A stretch of DNA of 64,000 nucleotides. Origin: Siphonodentalium dalli (taxonomy: Eukaryota; Mollusca; Scaphopoda; Gadilida; Siphonodentaliidae). The notes beneath the pieces were generated by a model. The model was not told where the DNA came from. It worked only from the letters and a program-made list of their open reading frames with translations, and did not search any database. Shown piece after piece: positions 57,262 through 64,000 of the stretch (its first letter is position 1; each line of letters starts with the position of its first letter). Where the stretch lies: positions 74,935,980 to 74,999,979 of the forward strand of contig CP136063.1 in assembly GCA_032622095.1 (NCBI GenBank), written 5' to 3'. A program made the position numbers and the translations under genes.

Positions 57262-60090
57262 TCAATATCCATATGGCAGTGTATCCATGTTATCCAATCG
57301 TCTGCGTTTGGTATAAACAACTCGGTACTGTTTGTCCTCAGATCTGTTATATATCTTTCTTTTTCCTTTCGATCTGCATATTTTCCTTGGATTGGTTGTG
57401 GTGATGGGCACTGTGCTTCCAGATTCTAACAGCTCTTTAATCGTCTGGAAATTGATGAACTGTGAATTTTCAAAGTTCAAAGAGAACCCCCGAACTTTAC
57501 ACGTCTCTTTAGCTTTATTTGTTCGATAAGCGTAATTCTTGGGGCCTCCAGAAACACATTCTTCGATGTATTCGTCAGGATCTAGCTCGCTGGTGAGTTG
57601 GCCCAAATAGTCGCCCAGTGGGGGATTAATTTGATCCTCAGTGCTGCTAAATACACAACTATCCGTGTCGTAATATAATACTCTTCTGTCCAAGGAATGA
57701 ATAACTTCATATAGCATTAATCGAGCGTGACACGTCGTGAATGTGGCCAAATATATGTTATTCGCTGCTCCACAAGGCACACAGTCTTTTCGATAGGTCC
57801 ACTCCATTTGAAGCATGTCATCAGTTATGACATGAAAATTTTCCATTTGTTTCATTGGATTTGAAATCAGCTGGAATAGATTGTCTTGTTCCGATTCATG
57901 GAAATACTCGGTCTGCTTGAAATTCTGGTTTTGGCCTAGCTTCCCCCAAAATGAGTTGAGCATGAGCTTGCTGATTTGCCTCAGTCCTGGATTCTTTTCG
58001 ATGCTTTCTCTGTCCAGTAATATACCTTCGTTGTCTTTATACGATGTGATGTATTTATCCATGTCTTCGTTAGATTTTATCCAATCCGGAGGACCGCTAG
58101 CCTGCTGCTTGAACTTTAGGAATGTGTTTATATATTCCGTGAATAATCCATTTTGTTGGCTATAGTCTGACGTTTCGGTCCAATGGTATATTTCATATAT
58201 TTTGAGAATCTTGTATCCCACTTTGACAGCTGTCTCCAGTTCAGGAATACACCAAACGCCGGTAATGGCTCTCTGTTGGCACGTACACGTGCAAGGTCGT
58301 TGATTTTCATTATCAGCACAAGTCCTGCACAGTGGAAACTTCAGTTTACCTTCGGATCGATACGGTAATACGGGGTGATAGAGTCCATTAGGTGGTAAAA
58401 TCTTGACTTGCGCTATTCCGAAGTAATCCTTAAGCTCGGTAATGTCATCACCCAAAATGATTTTAGGGTGTCCAATCGGATAGCGAGAGTATTTGAGCAC
58501 ACTTGGATACAGCGACGTGAAATCAAAATAGTGTATTTTCTCACCAACGGCAGCTTTGTAGTGTAATTTAGTTGCATTCGTTCTGCCGCCGAAGAAACTG
58601 TCTCTAGGCTCTAGCCGCTCAACAATGTCTAAGCTAGCGATGAAGTCACGAAGCTCCGGATTAGTCTTTCGAGCAGCGACGAACTCGTGTTCCCAAATGC
58701 ACACATATTTCATGCCTCGACTTTCTATAAACTTCTTCTTTTTCTGTGTGAGTCCGTATAATTCATTAGGTGTCTGGTTGGTTATCGGATTCTTGACTAC
58801 GTCTCTGTCGTGACTCAGACAAAGTTCACATCCATGGAATTGACAGCCGTGAAATTCGAATGCCGTGTTTAATTCTTCGCAATAACCATCCAATCTGTAC
58901 TTTGCATCATCGAATTTCTTTTCACGGCCGTTCAATGCGTGAGTTATGTGAACTTTGTCTTTGAACATCAGCCATTCCAGCCATTGAATAGAACTTTTGC
59001 TGTATTGATCTTTATACGATGTCTTGGGGATTCGAGCTATCTGGGATTTGAGAAATTCTTTCTCACGAATTTGGACGCCGCGTTCATCTTGAAGTTTTGT
59101 GTCTTGAACCCATTCACCTTTGTATAAAATAGACAAGGTTCCATCTTTACATTTAGCAGGAAGCCACGTTTTCCCTTCAGTACTTAGACGCACTCTCCAT
59201 TCCTCGTCGACGAATTTCGTTCTGAATATACCCATACATACCGATGCGATTGTAACGTATTGGAATGGATCAACCGCACCGACCAGTTTGAACTTCATAT
59301 CGCCAGAAAACTCGTCAATTACGGGTTGTATATTTCCAGTCGCATTCATGATGTGGGTTCTGAATTTTATGCAGGCTTGTCTCAAAATATTGACATCACT
59401 ACGACAATAATCCGATAATTCTTTCTTGAAGATGAAAACTGCATTTGTTTGAGCAGCGTGCCATTTCGTGAAGTCTTTTCGTTCAGCCACACTCATATAA
59501 TCAGCGCCGTAATATTTGACATCCGGATAGGGTCCTTCATAATTCTGGTTGGCTGATTTATTGAAAAAGTGCGGGAACCATCCTTTTTTCTCGCCATCAA
59601 GACCGAAAGTTTTCGGTAACAGTGCCAGCTTCATTGGTAGAAAGCTGAGACTGTCCAGTACTTTTATATGAAGATCTTTTTCCACGTATAGGTACATCAA
59701 TTTGGATCCATTATATATAACTTTGGGTCTCAAGGATTGATCAATGAGATATTCCATGAGAAAATATCCATCGTAACCCTTGAAGTTGTGAGCCAGTGCT
59801 ATGAACCCTTTGTGTTGTTCCGAGAATAACCATTTTCCAAACTTTTCACCGGTATCAGGACCGCTAAATATAACCTCTCGGAGTCCGCATGTATCCGAAC
59901 ATAAATTTCGGTCACTCTTCTTTTTCTTCTTCTTGTCATCACTGTCGATACACGCATCACATAGAGGTCCGCAATTTCTACAGTTCGGTTTCACTTCCAA
60001 CGATTCATGCATGCATTCGTAGCAAGCTGTTTGGGCGACGAGGAAGTTCGGTGTATGCTGGACTTTTCCGCACCATGTTTTTAAACAGTT
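57262..60090 (-). CDS. polB: DNA polymerase B, exon 2 (exonuclease and polymerase domains)
   Basis: Exon 2 of the protein-primed family B polymerase, 942 codons plus stop, joined in phase 0 to 60740-62482 (1,523 aa in total). Numbered on the whole protein: Exo II HNFKGYDGYF at about 682-691, Exo III YCRSD at about 809-813, motif A DFTSLYPS at about 1104-1111, motif B KLMLNSFWG at about 1289-1297, and motif C YYDTDS at about 1387-1392. An EFHGCQFHGC insert before motif A is also usual in Polinton polymerases. A cysteine cluster (CRNCGPLCDAC) near its start suggests a zinc-binding part. All catalytic residues seen are intact. It replicates the element using a terminal protein as primer. Confidence 0.95.
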   Translation of the reverse strand, partial: NCLKTWCGKVQHTPNFLVAQTACYECMHESLEVKPNCRNCGPLCDACIDSDDKKKKKKSDRNLCSDTCGLREVIFSGPDTGEKFGKWLFSEQHKGFIALAHNFKGYDGYFLMEYLIDQSLRPKVIYNGSKLMYLYVEKDLHIKVLDSLSFLPMKLALLPKTFGLDGEKKGWFPHFFNKSANQNYEGPYPDVKYYGADYMSVAERKDFTKWHAAQTNAVFIFKKELSDYCRSDVNILRQACIKFRTHIMNATGNIQPVIDEFSGDMKFKLVGAVDPFQYVTIASVCMGIFRTKFVDEEWRVRLSTEGKTWLPAKCKDGTLSILYKGEWVQDTKLQDERGVQIREKEFLKSQIARIPKTSYKDQYSKSSIQWLEWLMFKDKVHITHALNGREKKFDDAKYRLDGYCEELNTAFEFHGCQFHGCELCLSHDRDVVKNPITNQTPNELYGLTQKKKKFIESRGMKYVCIWEHEFVAARKTNPELRDFIASLDIVERLEPRDSFFGGRTNATKLHYKAAVGEKIHYFDFTSLYPSVLKYSRYPIGHPKIILGDDITELKDYFGIAQVKILPPNGLYHPVLPYRSEGKLKFPLCRTCADNENQRPCTCTCQQRAITGVWCIPELETAVKVGYKILKIYEIYHWTETSDYSQQNGLFTEYINTFLKFKQQASGPPDWIKSNEDMDKYITSYKDNEGILLDRESIEKNPGLRQISKLMLNSFWGKLGQNQNFKQTEYFHESEQDNLFQLISNPMKQMENFHVITDDMLQMEWTYRKDCVPCGAANNIYLATFTTCHARLMLYEVIHSLDRRVLYYDTDSCVFSSTEDQINPPLGDYLGQLTSELDPDEYIEECVSGGPKNYAYRTNKAKETCKVRGFSLNFENSQFINFQTIKELLESGSTVPITTTNPRKICRSKGKRKIYNRSEDKQYRVVYTKRRRLDNMDTLPYGY

Positions 60091-60739
60091 CTGAAAAGTA
60101 ATAATTGAACGTTTTAACCTCTAGCTTTATCGATAATAAAAAACAAAATAAAACGTCAACACTTTGTTTAGATAATTATTTTAAAAAAAAAAATGTTTTG
60201 GTATAGGTTCAACGTTAATAAAGAGCGTTGACGTATTACTATTGTTCGTTGGTTGATCCTAAAAAATTACTCGTTCCAATCTACGTGTCAATATTATAAA
60301 TGTATATCATGATCCGACATATAGCCTGTATAATTAACGATTCAAGCACGCAGCTATCAAGTTAAATAAAGTTAAAACAATTATATATTATGTTAGTTTA
60401 CTATATAACAATTACAAAATCTCTTTTCACAAAAAAATATGTTACACATTTTCAATGTGTCAAGAATTAAAAAAGTTAATTACTCGGTTTAACATCTGTG
60501 ACTCAGTTGAATTTTAATATTGAGACCCCTTAACTTTGGTCGAATTCAAGTATGTAATTGTTATATGGTAATATAACACGCGAGATAACAACTAAAGAGC
60601 GTTCAGCGATAATCTAATTTAAAAAAAATGAAAGAGCGTCTCTACTTATGCGCGCCTTTAATAAAGAGCGTTACGTTATCACGATTTCGACTGTAATGTG
60701 TTACATATATATATATATTACAATTAGGTTAAGACTCAC
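60091..60739 (-). other. Intron of the DNA polymerase gene
   Basis: 649 bp, phase 0. Donor CAG|GTGAGTC at 60739-60740; acceptor TTACTTTTCAG|A ends at 60091. Both open frames fit exactly (581 codons, then 942), and no long ORF crosses the gap. It contains AATAAAGAGCGTT at 60217-60229 and 60660-60672, and shorter forms at 60592-60603 and 60631-60639, all in the same plus-strand orientation. On the transcribed minus strand these read as AACGCTCTTTATT. Confidence 0.85.
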
Positions 60740-62482
60740 CTGACACTTAGCACATTTCTTGCATATATGATCCTCTTTACAGTCCTGGCAATCCTTTGTA
60801 TGTAAAGGTGCATATCCTTCAGAACATTCCAATATATCATGTTGAATGGTTTCGAAGTCGAAGAAACAGAATTTAGCTCTTTCATCATCAGTAACGGGAG
60901 GTATGGCCCTTACATAGCATTCGTGTGGTCCCATTGTGTATTTGTCACACGATCTACAAAATGTTTCTCCGCACACGTGTTGATTCGGACGTCTTTTCCG
61001 TCTCTCCATGACTTTTGTACAGTCCAAGCATTTCCACCATTTTTGACAAGGAGCTGTCGTTTCTCCCGAAGCTTGATTAATAGGTTTTGCTTTATGACGC
61101 ACAAAACATTGATGAGACATACACGTCATATTACAATCTGAACAATGTTCTTTGTTTTCACTTTGTCCACATTTATCACTTTTACACACGAAACAGGTGT
61201 GTTCACAATAATGCTTTCCTTTGGTTGAATAATGTTTTAAACAATGCACACAGAAATATATTGCGCTAAAGAATCCCGTTATGGATTGTATAGCGTGGAA
61301 ATGTTCATTAGCAGTGAGATATAAATATATCACGGGTCTTTCTATACCGTCTGTAGGCGCGCTGGTAATGAATTTATTACCCAGTCTAGTACTGACGACT
61401 AGTATTGTCAAATTCAGAGTGTCCTCGAATGCTTTTAGATCTGCTAAACTGGCCGGTCTGTCTGTTGATACACCTGCGATGACACTAATTGCTTTGGCTA
61501 ATTTTCCTTGCTCCGTGCGTTTTTTGTTCCTCATATGTTTGTAATAATTGCTCGGTACTTTTCTGTATTCCATGATGAGTTGTAAATTATTTCTGGTTCC
61601 TCTATTCTGTGTTATTTCCAGCCATTCATCAGGACTGCAAATATTTAATTTACACCAACATGCGGCGATAGCCCGAGCCATACACATATTGTCGGTATTT
61701 TCAATCGTAACGATCGATGTTTTATTTCTTAGATTGTCACTTTCATCATGTAAAGCCGTTATCTTCCTCCGTGCTCCGCCTTTAGGTAACTCGATGGTGC
61801 CTATATCTATGTGGAAACTTTGATTGACAGTCAGTGTTTGATTGCTGTTCAAAACGAGTTCGATTCTGTCAATCACAGTGTTAGCATTTAACGTTTGCAA
61901 CGTTTGTAACGGAACTACTATAGGGTTGTCCAAACTCTCATGGTGAATGATAACTCTGCCAAGATCATTGTCAGCCAAATTTCCACGAGCTCTTTGAATA
62001 GTGTCCTCGAACATTGAATGTAGATTCCTGTATATGTCGATTAACTTTTTCTCTTTGTAAATTTCATCTAATTTGATCTCATATGTTCTCTGTGTTGCCA
62101 AATTGTTTCCGAAGATTCGTTCACTCCTTTTGCGAATGCTATATCCAGTTATTTGAATATCAGAACTGTCGGCTGTTTGATTGTCTGATTTTACGGCTTC
62201 ATCTTGATGATGTGTCTGTTCGTCTTCTCGGTTTTGTAATCCTGATGGTCCAGCTGTACCGGGTTGTGAGTTGTTAACATCATTTTTAGGCGCATCATCT
62301 TCTCCGTATCCGATTTGGTTCGGCCATGGGTCATCTCCTGAACAAAGCGTAGATGCTTCAATTATATCTTCATCCAGTTGATAAGCTACGATAGCCTTGT
62401 CGTATTCTTCGATGTCTTGCAGAATACATTCTATTTCATAAATTTCATCCACTGTCAGAGGTGTCATTATTTCTTCAGCCAT
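60740..62482 (-). CDS. polB: DNA polymerase B, exon 1 (N-terminal region, Exo I)
   Basis: Exon 1, 581 codons, starting MAEEIMTPLTVDE at 62482. The first ~130 residues are acidic and polar. Residues ~270-420 hold a conserved Polinton N-terminal region (NMCMARAIAACWCKLN, and IERPVIYLYLTANEHFHAIQ). This is followed by a long cysteine/histidine-rich zone (FCVHCLKHYSTKGKHYCEHTC and several more C-x2-C pairs), then Exo I CFFDFETIQ with D542 and E544. The zone ends with C-x2-C pairs just before the splice donor. The ORF runs on past the donor only 13 codons. Minus-strand TATAAAA lies 74 nt upstream of the ATG. Confidence 0.93.
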
Positions 62483-62555
62483 TTTTCGAGAAGTCCTGAG
62501 TAGTGATTACAGCGGCGTATATTCACTATATGGAATACAGCTTAGTAAGCTATAT

Positions 62556-62562
62556 TTTTATA
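62556..62562 (-). promoter_or_regulatory. TATA box of the polymerase gene
   Basis: TATAAAA read on the minus strand, 74 nt upstream of the polymerase ATG; a second TATATAA is at 62604-62610. Position and sequence fit a core promoter; it is a plausible target for the element's own TBP-like protein (inference). Confidence 0.5.
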
Positions 62563-62725
62563 CCATAAAATCCCGAACATATGCAAACACGGATTACGTA
62601 ACATTATATAAGATTATATATATGAACGTAATGTATGAATAGGCCGATAATTGGTTTTGTACGGACGAGGCAACATTAGTTGTTTAACTGGTTATTATTA
62701 CGTAACCCTGTGTTCCCCCCGCTGA

Positions 62726-63910
62726 GAACACCTGCAGATTATCTATTTTTCTAAACATGGAACATGTCTGAATTTATCATTGGTACAATAGCAGTGATAT
62801 AATGTTACATCATCGGTGCTACCTGTAGTTTTCGGCATACAAAATGGTCGTAAGTGTGAATGGAGTGATAAGGGGTTATTACGTAATGTTGTTATAACAA
62901 TGCCATCAAAGCAATTTGTATAATTGAGTGTCTCACGACCTGACGTAATATGTATGCATGTTTTTGGCTAACTAATTATCGTGTGAATGACACAGTTTAT
63001 CAACCTTAATTGATACTAACTCGTTTTGTTCAGACATTAAATCGATTTGTTTTCTGAATACCATATAGCTGTGACCGGGGAAATAATAGAATTCATTTGG
63101 TAAAGCAAAGGTGTGAAAGACACATTGTTAACACCAATGTGGCGTGTGTGATTGAGTGTACATCGCTCATGTTCCATGTAAAAATGGCTGAGATTAAATC
63201 ATCATTCATTCAATATGACAATTCATTCTGGAGGGTTCTAATTTCACATTACAATTTTCGACCGTTAGGGATTGAACATAGTACATTTCAATACTTCCAA
63301 TAATTGACGAAAATACACACCTGTCATATGGGATAGAGAGAGTGTAAAGAATAAACGCTCTTTATTATTTATGTAAAAAGTAATAGTGTCTATTTTCAGG
63401 TATGACAATTATATGAACTGCGTCCGTTAAACACTGGAATGTATGCATTCATACCGTTGGTCACAATGTCCAACATTACAGCGACTGTCCATACACATAT
63501 AATTGGTATAAAGATATTTCTAAACATCGATTAATAAATACATTGAAACATTGGTTGAACAAAAAAATAACGAAAGATATTACGCGCAAATAATTTAACA
63601 TTCGATATTTTTTAATATCGAGATTATCAGAAACCGAAAAAACTCGTTATAAATTTTTTATTTAAACTTTTTTTTAGAGAAATAATTTTGAGGGTTTTGA
63701 AATTTTTTCTTTTTTTGAAATTTGGGGGGTTTTGAATTTTTTTGTGGAAAAAATTAATTTTAGGGTTTTGAAATTTTTTGGAAAAAATAAATTTTGGAAT
63801 TTTTGAATTTTTTTTTGGGTTTTGATATTTTGGGAATATTTTAGTACAAACAATTTTAGACCCAAAGATTCTATTTTTAGATGTGGCGCGAACGAGACCC
63901 TCTATCTTCT
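62726..63910 (-). repeat. Polinton right TIR
   Basis: About 1,185 bp, inverse of 47514-48712; ends ...CCCTCTATCTTCT. It carries the AACGCTCTTTATT form of the dispersed motif at 63354-63366. The 63097-63303 ORF mirrors that of the left TIR. The inner border is marked by GAACACCTGCAG at 62726. Confidence 0.95.
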
Positions 63911-64000
63911 GTTAATAAGTAGTATAGTATTCGTATAGCGATAACTGACATTGTATAACAAGAGAGAAGGATAGATAATACATGTGCATCATCACCCTAT
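63911..64000 (+). mobile_element. Helitron-like unit 3, continuation after the Polinton
   Basis: Begins with the second GTTAAT (63911-63916) and matches 45339-45428 of unit 2 base for base over 90 bp, up to the window edge. It proves that the Polinton sits inside a copy of the Helitron unit. Confidence 0.93.

Larger units (their letters stand above)
47514..63910. mobile_element. Complete Polinton/Maverick element, 16,397 bp
   Basis: Supported by 6-bp target duplication GTTAAT, ~1.2 kb TIRs starting AGAAGATAGAGGG, protein-primed DNA polymerase B, retroviral-type integrase with chromodomain, packaging ATPase, adenovirus-type protease, double-jelly-roll capsid protein and penton-like protein. 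Size and ends (AG...CT) fit the family, and the capsid genes make it an endogenous virus-like element. Plus-strand genes run left to right (48974-54414) and the polymerase is on the minus strand from the right. A minus-strand PC4-like/TBP-like pair and one plus-strand ORF lie between. The integrase frame is broken, so this copy is probably not autonomous as read. Confidence 0.97.

Noticed and set aside
57332-59410. Plus-strand ORFs of 60-96 aa inside the polymerase gene
   Set aside because: Shadows of the minus-strand polymerase, which has every family motif.
1-64000. tRNA or rRNA genes
   Set aside because: I looked for T-loop-like GGTTCRANNCC signatures and rRNA-like conserved blocks and saw none that could fold; without a covariance search I cannot exclude a degenerate copy.

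Overview
This window is AT-rich, gene-poor eukaryotic DNA, most likely from an invertebrate animal. A marine mollusc or similar animal is my best guess, based only on the mix of Polintons, Helitrons, CR1/Jockey-like elements, MITEs and long trinucleotide repeats; nothing fixes the species. I found no convincing ordinary host gene. Almost everything recognisable is mobile or repetitive DNA.

Layout. 1-10052: two direct copies of a ~3.1-3.5 kb non-coding unit, about 6.9 kb apart, with a 38-bp minisatellite at the junction; copy A carries a 392-bp TTAA-flanked MITE that copy B lacks. 10053-17945: non-coding DNA with palindromic MITEs, a foldback element and a 51-bp minisatellite. 17946-23895: a ~6 kb TA-flanked element with very long inverted arms. 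24366-26495: an inverted-repeat element with internal tandem duplications, then a repeat block ending in a Helitron 3' terminus. 27156-31740: a second foldback element, direct repeats, a ~1 kb trinucleotide region and a nested minisatellite. 31760-34966: a 5'-truncated, frameshifted non-LTR retrotransposon on the minus strand. 35860-43202: transposon remnants, dispersed hairpins and a second TTAA MITE. 43203-47513, resuming at 63911: Helitrons joined head to tail.

The main object is a complete Polinton/Maverick, 47514-63910 (16,397 bp). It has ~1.2 kb terminal inverted repeats starting AG and ending CT, and a perfect 6-bp target duplication GTTAAT. It lies inside a Helitron unit whose uninterrupted sister is still present at 45339-45344, so the empty site can be read in the same window. 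The plus strand carries a compact late-type cluster: packaging ATPase, two small basic proteins, integrase (broken by one frameshift), a membrane-anchored PC4-like protein, penton-like protein, a small acidic/basic protein, double-jelly-roll major capsid protein and adenovirus-type protease. Several of these ORFs overlap or nearly touch. The minus strand carries a protein-primed DNA polymerase B split by a 649-bp phase-0 GT-AG intron.

The unexpected part is a two-gene minus-strand unit at 54767-55914. It encodes a protein with two PC4 (p15) coactivator-like domains and, 11 nt downstream, a 174-aa protein with the whole two-repeat TATA-binding-protein saddle. All four phenylalanines that kink TATA DNA in cellular TBPs are present. 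PC4 is known to act on TBP/TFIIA-promoter complexes, so I infer that this Polinton carries its own small promoter-recognition module. TATA elements lie upstream of the ATPase and polymerase genes. A second pattern is a motif, AATAAAGAGCGTT, found in both TIRs, repeatedly in the polymerase intron, after the protease gene, and in many flanking host repeats.
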